From assembly GCA_035934555.1 (NCBI GenBank), contig DASYXT010000055.1, positions 124,001-188,000 on the forward strand: 64,000 bases of DNA, written 5' to 3'. A program made the position numbers and the translations under genes. The notes under the pieces are model-generated. The model was not told the origin of the DNA and did not search any database. It saw only the letters and a list, made by a program, of their open reading frames with translations. Shown here one piece after another: positions 50,419 through 58,250 of this stretch; position 1 is the stretch's first letter; every line of letters begins with the position of its first letter. Origin of the DNA: DASYXT01 sp035934555. Lineage in GTDB: Bacteria > Verrucomicrobiota > Verrucomicrobiia > Limisphaerales > UBA8199.

Positions 50419-50725
50419 CCGCCAACAGCACAGACCGTGCCACCCCCCCCCTTAGGACTTCAAGTTTTTGTCAGTTTTATTTCTCGACTCTGTCCAACGG
50501 CTGGCGCTAAAAACAATGCCAGTCACTGGAGCGGTTATGGGAAGTATTCGTGGCACTTATATTTCTGCCTGCGGAGGGCGAAGCCACCCTTGTTCTCGGG
50601 TCTGGAACCGGGCGAGTGGGAGATCGCCGGCTGCGGCGACTTTCTTGTTGCCCTTGGCCAGGACCGTGGGTGGCTTCGTTCGCTGCCACTGCCGATTGGC
50701 AGCGCGGCGGAACCGCTCTTGGAAG
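50419..50725. other. Intergenic region between the glycosyltransferase and the toroid-like protein
   Basis: 307 bp with a run of nine C (near 50442). Two overlapping frames stay open (for example 50437-50733, with 'GEWEIAGCGDFLVALGQDRG'), but neither has a recognisable domain or ribosome-binding site, so no gene is claimed. The promoter of the peptide/peptidase unit is probably here. Confidence 0.45.
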
Positions 50726-51904
50726 ATGGCTAAGGAGAGGAAAGGTTATCCGAGGATAATGCTTCCGAGCATGATGGTTCTAGCAGCGGTCTTTGCTGTC
50801 GATGGTGCATCATCTTGGTTGGGTGCCCACAGTCAACCTGGCACTCTCCCATTCTCAACCAATTCTCAACCCGAATTACCCACGCTTGCAAGGCTTTGTA
50901 CCCAGACAAACAGGGCCGCTTGGCTTTCACTTTCAGGCTTTTGCCACATCCTCCTTTTCTACGGCACCGGGCAGACGGACCTGCCCATTTTTCAGTCTGG
51001 GAACGCGGTCCTCCAGGCCATGACCGATGAGGACGTCGCGACCCAGATGTTTGGCAGGAGTCCATTCGTGCGGACCCGACATGGGTTGCGGTATTACCTG
51101 TCCAGAGATCCGCTCGGCCTGAACTCTTTTGGTGAAGCACACCGCGACCAGTGCCTAGCAACTTTCGCGTCCCTGGATGTTCCTGTTACAAGACCGATCG
51201 TTCTCCGGTCTGGCATCTGCACAATTTCGGACCTTTTATCCGAGTCCGTTGCGAACTTTTCTTTCGACCAACACGAGATGGCCTGGACTGCGATGGCATA
51301 TGCTCACTACTTACCCCCCGAAAAGACATGGTTGAATCGATTTGGGGATCGGGTCTCCTTCTCTCAACTTGCCCAGTTTCTGTTGGTGCGCGACTACAAC
51401 CGCGAGAGTTGCGCCGGGACGCATGTGCTGCAGGCTTTGGCAATGCTGGATCGCGCAGACCGGCGCAACTCTATTCTCGATGCCGACACGCGGAAACAGC
51501 TCGACAGTTATCTTCGGAATATCGTTCAAGAGGCCATTGAGCGTCAGGCTCCGGACGGGAGCTGGGGCCTTACTTGGTGTCACCTCATCGAGAACCACGA
51601 AACAGCACCCCTGACCCTCTTTGCAAGCCGAGTGTTGGTGACTGGCCATTTGTGTGAGGTGCTGAGATCCCTGGAGCCACAAAGGCGCCCACCCCGCAAA
51701 GTGTTCGAGCGCGCAGCCGCATGGCTGGCACATTCGCTCACCTCGGACCAGATCGGTAGCGCTGGGGCGTGGTTATGTCCCTTCACGCATGCCGCACGGG
51801 CAACACGGGAGATATTTCAGCTCTACCCCCCCCTATTAGGGAGGCACGGACAGTCCTTTCCGCCCAGCATGGAGCCGGGTGGATTCTTACCGAAACTGAA
51901 ATGA
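50726..51904 (+). CDS. Exported helical-toroid-like protein of the peptide cluster
   Basis: 392 residues from the ATG at 50726; the ATG at 50759 is an alternative with a better ribosome-binding site and would make the hydrophobic stretch 'MLPSMMVLAAVFAVDGASSW' the N-terminal signal. The C-terminal half is helical, with a QW-type repeat 'QAPDGSWGLTW' and alpha-hairpins ('AGTHVLQALAMLDRAD', 'KVFERAAAWLAHSLTSDQI') as in prenyltransferase/terpene-cyclase-like alpha/alpha toroids. No Asp-box catalytic motif was found, so it may bind rather than catalyse. The stop overlaps the peptide gene start (ATGA at 51901-51904). Confidence 0.7.
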   Translation: MAKERKGYPRIMLPSMMVLAAVFAVDGASSWLGAHSQPGTLPFSTNSQPELPTLARLCTQTNRAAWLSLSGFCHILLFYGTGQTDLPIFQSGNAVLQAMTDEDVATQMFGRSPFVRTRHGLRYYLSRDPLGLNSFGEAHRDQCLATFASLDVPVTRPIVLRSGICTISDLLSESVANFSFDQHEMAWTAMAYAHYLPPEKTWLNRFGDRVSFSQLAQFLLVRDYNRESCAGTHVLQALAMLDRADRRNSILDADTRKQLDSYLRNIVQEAIERQAPDGSWGLTWCHLIENHETAPLTLFASRVLVTGHLCEVLRSLEPQRRPPRKVFERAAAWLAHSLTSDQIGSAGAWLCPFTHAARATREIFQLYPPLLGRHGQSFPPSMEPGGFLPKLK

Positions 51905-52215
51905 TAAATAGCCATCAAAAAATGAAAAAACTATTGAGCCTCATGGTTGCCGCCGTCTCGGGAGCAGTCGTCTGCTCCGTCATAAGTAGCTCCTCAGCGG
52001 GAGTGCCGCTCACCGAAGAGCAGGCCTCTGCCATCGTCGGAGGAGCCTGCCCGGGGACCGCAAATTCCAACTGCGAAAACTGTTCCGGATCGGTTATTGT
52101 TTCTGGGTCCGGCGGTGACTACGAGAATGCAAAGCCGTCCAACAACGATAACGGTGGGATAGGAGGCCACTGTTGCACAACATATTGTTTTAATGGCGCT
52201 GTACCTTGCGACTAG
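51901..52215 (+). CDS. Cys-rich secreted peptide precursor with hydrophobic N-terminus and double-glycine leader
   Basis: 104 residues, start in an ATGA overlap with the previous gene (a second ATG is at 51922). Residues 11-32 are hydrophobic ('LLSLMVAAVSGAVVCSVISS'), like a Sec signal or anchor. Then comes 'VPLTEEQASAIVGG', a leader ending in the GG motif of C39-processed peptides (G47-G48). The predicted product is 56 residues ('ACPGTANSNCENCSGSVIVS' at its start), Gly/Asn-rich, with seven Cys including a 'HCCTTYC' segment near the end. The two C39-type proteins directly downstream are the natural partners. A bacteriocin-like or signalling peptide is likely; activity unknown. Confidence 0.78.
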   Translation: MINSHQKMKKLLSLMVAAVSGAVVCSVISSSSAGVPLTEEQASAIVGGACPGTANSNCENCSGSVIVSGSGGDYENAKPSNNDNGGIGGHCCTTYCFNGAVPCD

Positions 52216-52267
52216 TAATGCTTTCGCTCCTAGTCCTAGCGCGTGCCGCTCGAGTTCGTGACGGGTA

Positions 52268-52287
52268 CGCCGCTCCGTCGAGCGGCG
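52268..52287 (+). promoter_or_regulatory. Intercistronic hairpin between peptide and peptidase genes
   Basis: 'CGCCGCTC' and 'GAGCGGCG' form a perfect 8-bp stem with a 4-nt loop, without a following T-run. Between a small abundant-peptide gene and its protease such a hairpin could stabilise the upstream message or reduce readthrough. Confidence 0.4.
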
Positions 52288-52357
52288 CTCACTAGGAATG
52301 GCATGCCGCGTGTTGTTGCGGATCGTTAGCTGAGGCATGCCCCTGACTTAGTGGCTC

Positions 52358-52993
52358 ATGCGGTGCTTCAATTTTTGCGCCCTGATGCTAAACTGGATGA
52401 TGTGGGCTCATGTACTCTTACACGCACATGGCCTCGACAACGAGTATCCCAGCAAGAATGTCCCTTTATCGTTGGAGGATTTGAGATGCGGTCAGAACTC
52501 TCTTTTCATGTTCCTGGTCCTCAGTGGACACCCGGGGGTGCGCTGGGACCAACTGCAACGTTTCCCGGTTTCGGCAGAGGGGACGTCTCTGCTCGCTCTT
52601 CGCGATGCTGCAAGGGTGTGTCACGTGCGGACTGAGATTCGCAAATACGGACTGCGCGACCTCGACAGAATGCCCCTACCCGCGGTCGTGCAACTGATTT
52701 CACCCTCCGCTACGCCGACCCACTTTCACTTCAGCGTTGTCTATAAGCTTGATGATCGGTCCGTGTATCTCCTAGATGGGACTTCTGGAACTAGAATGAG
52801 GTGGGGACGCCGCTTTTTCAATCGCTATTGGACCGGCATAGCCCTGACCGAACATCGGTTGCTTTCCCCCATCCCGGCGGACGAGGAGTGGATGGCCGCG
52901 GTCGTACTGTTGCTGCTGCTACCGAACTCCATGCTCCTGGCCAAAGCCTTGCGTCGCGGAAGTGCGTCATGTACAGGAGGAACTATGATGTGA
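52358..52993 (+). CDS. Membrane-anchored C39-type peptidase with intact triad
   Basis: 211 residues. A hydrophobic N-terminus ('FCALMLNWMMWAHVLLHA') is followed by a papain-like C39 domain (about 30-170): 'LEDLRCGQNSLFMFLVLSG' with presumed nucleophile C44, 'HFHFSVVYKLDDRSVYLLDG' with H124 and D140, and 'FFNRYWTGIAL' at the end. One C-terminal transmembrane helix follows ('MAAVVLLLLLPNSMLLAKAL'). The classic upstream oxyanion Gln is not evident, so activity is likely but unproven. Unlike C39 domains of ABC exporters, it stands alone in the membrane. It would cut the GG leader of the upstream peptide outside the cytoplasm. Confidence 0.8.
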   Translation: MRCFNFCALMLNWMMWAHVLLHAHGLDNEYPSKNVPLSLEDLRCGQNSLFMFLVLSGHPGVRWDQLQRFPVSAEGTSLLALRDAARVCHVRTEIRKYGLRDLDRMPLPAVVQLISPSATPTHFHFSVVYKLDDRSVYLLDGTSGTRMRWGRRFFNRYWTGIALTEHRLLSPIPADEEWMAAVVLLLLLPNSMLLAKALRRGSASCTGGTMM

Positions 52994-53601
52994 TGGGAAC
53001 AAGATTGCGACGATTTCAACTGTGGCTCGTTGGGTCCGCAGCCGTGGCTTGGATATGCACCCTGCACCCAGCGGCCGCGCAGGGAGTGTCTCCTTCATGG
53101 AGATCGCCCAGGGAAGGTGGGATGAATGCGCTCTACTGTTATTTGCGGGTCAAGGGCTATTCATGTGATTACCCTGCTTTGGTGAATCTGCAGGATGCCA
53201 TAATTGGGAGCGGCCAGCCCACGGCGGCGTCCTTGGCGGAATGTTCCAGGCGGAGCGGGTGTCTCTTGCAGCCCGTATCGCTCAATCTTAAACAACTTGC
53301 GGACTGTCCCCTTCCGGTCATCGTTCATATGGACGGCGATTCGCCCCAAGTCGGCGCCTTCCTCTTGGTCTTTGCGGTTTCAAAGGATCGGGTTACTTAC
53401 TTAAATGGCCCGAGCGCCACGATTCAGGACATAACTCGCGAGGATTTCAGCCGCATTTGGAGCGGGGTAGCGTTTCTGCCGGAATCTCAACGACGGAGGA
53501 ATTTGACCTTTTACCTTTCGGGAGTTGGCATAGGGGGCGCTTGCTCGCTGTTGCTGCTGTATGTCTCACGGGGCCATAAGGCTCAAACGTTACATGAATA
53601 G
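52993..53601 (+). CDS. C39-like protein lacking the catalytic triad (pseudo-peptidase)
   Basis: 202 residues from the ATG at 52993, overlapping the previous stop by one base (TGATG). A signal or anchor ('FQLWLVGSAAVAWICTLHPA') precedes a domain aligned to the active C39 gene: 'PREGGMNALYCYLRVKG' has G42 where the nucleophile Cys stands, 'VGAFLLVFAVSKDRVTYLNG' has A122 for the His and N138 for the Asp, while the frame 'DFSRIWSGVAFLPE' is kept. It ends with another transmembrane helix. Loss of all three residues with the fold kept suggests a binding or regulatory partner of the active enzyme. Confidence 0.75.
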   Translation: MGTRLRRFQLWLVGSAAVAWICTLHPAAAQGVSPSWRSPREGGMNALYCYLRVKGYSCDYPALVNLQDAIIGSGQPTAASLAECSRRSGCLLQPVSLNLKQLADCPLPVIVHMDGDSPQVGAFLLVFAVSKDRVTYLNGPSATIQDITREDFSRIWSGVAFLPESQRRRNLTFYLSGVGIGGACSLLLLYVSRGHKAQTLHE

Positions 53602-55942
53602 AACTCACACTCTTTTCCTTGCATTGATATTGGAAATCCTGGGCGGGGCGGGGCTGGCGTCCACGGTGACCGCTGAGACACTGCCCCTCGCAGCCCTGAC
53701 AGGATTAAAGCGGCAGTCGGACTCCTTGCGCCGTATTTACGTCGTGTATAGCGAAACCCAAGCAGGAAGCGATGTGCCGGATTATTATGGGGGAAGCACG
53801 CTGCAAACGGCCTACTTCGACGACGAGCGGTTCTACGTACTTTCCCGCCTCCATTATAAACAAGAGGATGAATACCAGACCAATGAGTATGCCTATGATG
53901 GCACGTATTTCTATTCTGGTAACAAAAGCTACCATATGCTTGTCAAATACCTGCCTACGGATGATTCGGACCCCCAGCGGTTAGACGCGATTTATATCCA
54001 CTACTTCGCAGAAGCGGGATTTTACGTCCCACAGTCAATTCAGGAGGCCAGCAAGTCAGGCGATATCGAGTCTCTCGTTCTGCATTGTCTCGAGACCGGT
54101 CACCTGATCTCCGCGGAGGAAAGGGATGGCCAACTCCGAGTGGCCATTGAGATTCCCGATCCCGAGGTCGTCAACGCGCAGGCTATTGACTTAGAAAGAG
54201 AGCGTCAGCGGCTCTCCAAGTTGCGCAATGGCCCTAGCTACGCCGAGCAGCGAATCGCTGAATTGCGCCTAATGCAGACCATGCCTCCTAGGCGCAAGGT
54301 GGTGTTTTGGTTGGACCCGGCCCGAGGGTACGGGGTAGTCGCGCGTGAGGAATACACAGCCTCCGAGCAACTTATATTACGGGTCACTGCCGCGGACTGG
54401 CTCCAATTCACCGATGTGGGCGTCTGGTTGCCTCAAACCTGTACTGCCAGCTACTATGCCGATCGATTTGCCCTTCGGAACTTTTCGGATACTACTCGCT
54501 TAACCGTTACCTACAGAGTGCGGCACATGGACTTCAGTTCCCACGAGGGGATTGTGTTTGACTTGGGAAAGACCTATGTACTGCCTGGGACCCAGGTTTT
54601 TGATCGGTCAACGTTACTAGCGCGAGCTAGGCCGGACCATGCGGTTGTTTACCACGTGGCTGCAGATGGCCGTTTACTTGGAGGGGCGGCGATCAAAGCC
54701 TCAAGCGAGATGGGGCGCAGGTCGATTTATGTGTTCGTTGCACTGATCGTTCTGCTCTCCCTGCCTCCTGTCTTAGTTTTTGTGCGTCATCGCAGGTCTC
54801 GCGGACAGACTACCCATGGGGTCATTCTAGCTGGTTTCGTCACTGCGCTTTTGGGTGGCCCTTTTCATGGGGTGGCCGCGGCTTTCGCTTCAGATCCCGA
54901 GAAAGAGCATCGAGTTGACGAGGTGCTGGGGCCTTGGCAAACCATCAGTCGCTGGCGCATCGAGTATGAGACAAAGCCGCTGCTGAGCGCTGGTGATATC
55001 TCCCCCACGCACCAAGTGACGGCTGCAGCGGCACCAGGGGAATTCCATCACCTCGGCGCACACTCTGCCCCGCAGCCGTGGCAGTTAGATCCCCTATGCC
55101 AAGCTATGTTCATACACCACAGCGTGGGCTGCAACCAGTGGCCAAACCAGCGGATGTTCTCCGAAAACGTGATGCGCCCCGGTCAGTTCCTTCCTGCCTC
55201 CACGGTGCAGGATCTGATGGTGCTGATGACGCTGGCTTGGCCACTAACCGAATATGAAGTACCGGCCGATATTGATGGGCGCTTGGTTGTCCCGGCTAAG
55301 GCGCTGCGGTCCGCTCACTATCGCATGTTGCGCGAGCCAGAGGTGGTAGGCGGACGAGAGTGTGAAGTCTTTGACTTCGACGGCTTGGACACTCTATGGG
55401 TATCCAGAGGCGCGGCCGGGCCATGCGTTATGAAGCGGGAATTTAGAAGCCGCCATTCAGGCAGGCTGATTCGTCGCACAGTTGTTGAACGGAGCATTAA
55501 TGTCGGGACGGGTCTATGCCTGCCCGCAGACATGCGGTGTGAGGTCTTCGCTGTCGGCACCGGCACAAACCAGATCATCGAACGAGAAATTGAGGTGAAA
55601 CTCGTAGACTGGAAGTTCAACGATCAAGTTCCCGACTCGGAATTCGTGGCTGTCCATCGAGCCGGGGCCTTAAAGTACGTTGGAAGCCGAGCGACCCAGG
55701 TGAGTGCGGGAGGGAGGGACCTATTGGATGGGATCGTGGCATTCATGGTCGAATACTTGCACTTACCAAACAAAGGATCGTTGCTGACCCGTCCCACCTT
55801 ATGGCTTGTGGCAGGACTTGTATGCGGGCTAATGGCAACGTGCCTTGTACCACCCTTACGCTCTGGTGTTTCGAATTTGAGGAGAGATCCGGGACATTCT
55901 GGGATCGAGACGCCTAACAAAGAAGGCGCCAGCCAACCATGA
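53594..55942 (+). CDS. Large membrane protein with two similar exported domains
   Basis: 782 residues from the ATG at 53594 ('NRTHTLFLALILEILGGAGL' as signal/anchor). Two beta-rich exported domains of about 300 and 260 residues are separated by two hydrophobic helices (about 381-400 and 409-427), and a third helix lies near the end. The halves look like repeats of one fold: 'LKRQSDSLRRIYVVYSETQ' versus 'LGPWQTISRWRIEYETKPLL' at their starts, and similar final strands. The fold resembles LolA-like lipid-carrier proteins, but the similarity is too weak for a firm call. Overlaps the C39-like gene by 8 bp and the next gene by ATGA. Probably anchors or carries the processed peptide. Confidence 0.65.
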   Translation: MNRTHTLFLALILEILGGAGLASTVTAETLPLAALTGLKRQSDSLRRIYVVYSETQAGSDVPDYYGGSTLQTAYFDDERFYVLSRLHYKQEDEYQTNEYAYDGTYFYSGNKSYHMLVKYLPTDDSDPQRLDAIYIHYFAEAGFYVPQSIQEASKSGDIESLVLHCLETGHLISAEERDGQLRVAIEIPDPEVVNAQAIDLERERQRLSKLRNGPSYAEQRIAELRLMQTMPPRRKVVFWLDPARGYGVVAREEYTASEQLILRVTAADWLQFTDVGVWLPQTCTASYYADRFALRNFSDTTRLTVTYRVRHMDFSSHEGIVFDLGKTYVLPGTQVFDRSTLLARARPDHAVVYHVAADGRLLGGAAIKASSEMGRRSIYVFVALIVLLSLPPVLVFVRHRRSRGQTTHGVILAGFVTALLGGPFHGVAAAFASDPEKEHRVDEVLGPWQTISRWRIEYETKPLLSAGDISPTHQVTAAAAPGEFHHLGAHSAPQPWQLDPLCQAMFIHHSVGCNQWPNQRMFSENVMRPGQFLPASTVQDLMVLMTLAWPLTEYEVPADIDGRLVVPAKALRSAHYRMLREPEVVGGRECEVFDFDGLDTLWVSRGAAGPCVMKREFRSRHSGRLIRRTVVERSINVGTGLCLPADMRCEVFAVGTGTNQIIEREIEVKLVDWKFNDQVPDSEFVAVHRAGALKYVGSRATQVSAGGRDLLDGIVAFMVEYLHLPNKGSLLTRPTLWLVAGLVCGLMATCLVPPLRSGVSNLRRDPGHSGIETPNKEGASQP

Positions 55943-57318
55943 CCAGAGACCACGCAGGACTAGGGAATGAGGACTCTGGTCAAAATGTTCCGCGGCGAGA
56001 AAGATCGCTTAAGTCCTTTTCCCGATTCATGATTGCTACTAGAAGGCAATGGCGAATTGTCGTCCTGGCCAAGGCATTCCTTGCGCTGGTGGTTTTCGGC
56101 ACGCTCTACGCCCAGTTTAACGTTGCTCAGTTCCGAGCCGCCTATGCTCAGTGGCCCCCAGGTGGAACGGCGGTTCTGGCAAGTAGGTTTTCCACTTGGG
56201 ACGCTGCGCATTACTTGCGCTTGAGCCAGAGCGGTTACGAAGCCGGCGCGATGTCGTGCGCGTTCTATCCGCTGTGGCCGGCTACTGTCATTTTGGGTAC
56301 GGATTTTCTTGCCGGCAGGCCCACGCTGGCCGGCGTACTTCTAGCCAACTTACTCTCTTTCCTTGGCTTTTGGATGTTCTACCAACTGGTGGCGCGGCGT
56401 TCTGGTCACGCCCTGGGCCGCGACTCACTGATTTTGATTTTGGCTTTCCCAGCGGCTCTGTTCTTCGCGTTTCCGTACAGCGAGTCGCTCTACTTCGCCA
56501 TCGTGATGGTCTTTTTCTGGGGCTTGGAACTGCGCCGCTGGTCCTGGGTAGGCGTGGCGGGTTTTCTGTTGCCGCTGGCTAGGCCGGTAGGGGTGTTCGT
56601 ACTCCTGCCCCTGGCATGGTACCTCTACGAAAGTCAGGGGGGCCAACTGCCGCTGTCGCGCACGGATTTCAGTTCCGAGACGGAACGGTCGCCAATAGCA
56701 AAGGTCCAACGGAAGATGGCAGATGGCACCCCTATCGCGCAGAGCATCCTGCACGCTGAGCGGTCCCGCGCTAGGGCCACGAGGACCGGCGGCCGGAAAT
56801 GGCAAGCAACAAATGGCGGCTGGACGGCTTGGCTGCTGCTCCTGTGTCCCCTACTGGGCTACGCTGGCTATTTCGGTTTGATGTGGCTGTGGACCGGTAA
56901 CGCGTTCGAAGCATTCGACGCTCAGAAGGCCTATCCCAACTCGCCTTCGATCCGGAACATGTTCGACTACGCGGACCTCTGTCACGCCATCTTAAATGTT
57001 CGGACCTTGGACGGGATGATGGACTCGATAGTGGACAGGCTGTTCTTCCTGGTATTTCTGGGCTTCCTGCCATTGATCTATCGGCTGGACAAGGTCTGGT
57101 TTTTCTACGTGCTGCCGACGGGGCTGGTGCCGGCGCTCACGAGCTGGTTCATGTCCTACCGACGATATATCATGGTGCTGTTCCCGTTATTCGTCGTGCT
57201 GGCCCAGTTACTGGCGCGGACCCGGCAGCGGTGGATATTCTGGTATTACGTCGCGCTGCTGGCCGTACTGCAGGCTTGGGCGGTGAGGCAGTTCGTCAAC
57301 TTTAACTGGGCGGGATGA
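55939..57318 (+). CDS. PIG-V-like mannosyltransferase (GT-C membrane glycosyltransferase)
   Basis: 459 residues, start overlapping the previous stop (ATGA). About 9 transmembrane helices. GT-C/PIG-V features: 'STWDAAHYLRLSQSGYEAGA' (acidic loop WDAxHYL), 'SCAFYPLWPA', 'AFPYSESLYFAIVMVFFWGL', and a late 'WLRGNAF'-like segment seen here as 'LWTGNAFEAFDAQKAYP'. It probably transfers mannose or another sugar from a polyprenyl donor to an exported acceptor. A paralogue lies at 58247-59515 with the same loops. Link to the peptide unit is by overlap only. Confidence 0.85.
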   Translation: MTRDHAGLGNEDSGQNVPRRERSLKSFSRFMIATRRQWRIVVLAKAFLALVVFGTLYAQFNVAQFRAAYAQWPPGGTAVLASRFSTWDAAHYLRLSQSGYEAGAMSCAFYPLWPATVILGTDFLAGRPTLAGVLLANLLSFLGFWMFYQLVARRSGHALGRDSLILILAFPAALFFAFPYSESLYFAIVMVFFWGLELRRWSWVGVAGFLLPLARPVGVFVLLPLAWYLYESQGGQLPLSRTDFSSETERSPIAKVQRKMADGTPIAQSILHAERSRARATRTGGRKWQATNGGWTAWLLLLCPLLGYAGYFGLMWLWTGNAFEAFDAQKAYPNSPSIRNMFDYADLCHAILNVRTLDGMMDSIVDRLFFLVFLGFLPLIYRLDKVWFFYVLPTGLVPALTSWFMSYRRYIMVLFPLFVVLAQLLARTRQRWIFWYYVALLAVLQAWAVRQFVNFNWAG

Positions 57319-57380
57319 AGATGAAAGGCTGGAAATCGAAGGTTGAAGGTTAAACCCCGCAGATTGAAGGCTGAAGATCA
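57319..57380. repeat. Simple GGTTGAAGG-type repeat
   Basis: 'GGCTGGAAATCGAAGGTTGA' continues with 'AGGTTAAACC' and 'AGATTGAAGGCTGAAGATC', a run of degenerate TTGAAGG units between two genes. It resembles the other short tandem repeats of the window and has no evident function. Confidence 0.6.
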
Positions 57381-58250
57381 ATGGCTAAATTTGGTATAAG
57401 GAGCCGAAGCCGGTGCAGTAAGGCGAGGGCGTTCACGCTACTTGAGTTACTGGTGGTTATTGGCGTTATCGGAATTCTGGCCGCCCTGTTGTTGCCGACG
57501 CTCAATCGGGCCAGGCAGGCCGCCCAGGGACGGTACTGCCTCAACAACGGCAACCAGATGATCAAAGCGGTCCACATGTACGCGGTGGATTTTAATGATT
57601 GGTTGCCGCCCAATCCCGAGCACGGCACCAACGCGAGCTGGGTGGCGGGGACAATGAAAATCCCACAGCAGGCCACGAACACGCTGTTTCTGACCGACCC
57701 TCGCTACGCCAAGCTGGCACCTTATACCGGCGCGAACGCGAGCCTCTACCACTGCCCGGCGGACCATAGCACCGTGACTATTGCTGGGGCTACTTACCAG
57801 CGGGTGCGGACCTACTCGATGAGCCAGGCGGTGGGCACCAAACCGCAGCAGCCCTCGGCGGCGGTGGATGCGCCCTGGCTCGATGGCCATTACAGCAACC
57901 GGGCCAACGACCCCTGGCGCACCTACGGCCGGTTCGGCGACATGCTGGCGCCGCCGCCCTCCGGCCTCTGGATGCTGCTCGATGAGGATGAATACAGCAT
58001 CAATGACGCCCAATTTGCCGTATCGATGGCACTGCCGACCGGATGGATCGACGTGCCGGGCAGTTACCATAACTTCGCCTGCGGCATCGCTTTTGCTGAT
58101 GGCCACTCCGAGATTCATAGGTGGACGGACCGCCGCACCGCGGTGGGGTCGCGCATCAGCCAGCGCGGAAGCCGCAATCAGCCTGGAAACCCAGACATCG
58201 CCTGGCTGCAGAAACGGACATCTTCGAACGTGAGGACGGGCGGGCCATGA
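57381..58250 (+). CDS. DUF1559-type pseudopilin
   Basis: 289 residues. Type II secretion/pilin N-terminus 'RAFTLLELLVVIGVIGILAA' with the conserved +5 Glu, processed by a prepilin peptidase, then a soluble domain rich in Trp/Tyr/Pro ('YCLNNGNQMIKAVHMYAVDF', 'GANASLYHCPADHSTV') ending in the DUF1559 motif 'GIAFADGHSEIHRW'. Large families of such pseudopilins are a hallmark of Planctomycetes and Verrucomicrobia; most have unknown roles. Sits between the two PIG-V-like genes and overlaps the second (ATGA). Confidence 0.9.
   Translation: MAKFGIRSRSRCSKARAFTLLELLVVIGVIGILAALLLPTLNRARQAAQGRYCLNNGNQMIKAVHMYAVDFNDWLPPNPEHGTNASWVAGTMKIPQQATNTLFLTDPRYAKLAPYTGANASLYHCPADHSTVTIAGATYQRVRTYSMSQAVGTKPQQPSAAVDAPWLDGHYSNRANDPWRTYGRFGDMLAPPPSGLWMLLDEDEYSINDAQFAVSMALPTGWIDVPGSYHNFACGIAFADGHSEIHRWTDRRTAVGSRISQRGSRNQPGNPDIAWLQKRTSSNVRTGGP

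Noticed and set aside
50437..50733. A small gene upstream of the toroid-like protein
   Set aside because: The frame is open but lacks a start with a ribosome-binding site and resembles no known family; recorded as intergenic.
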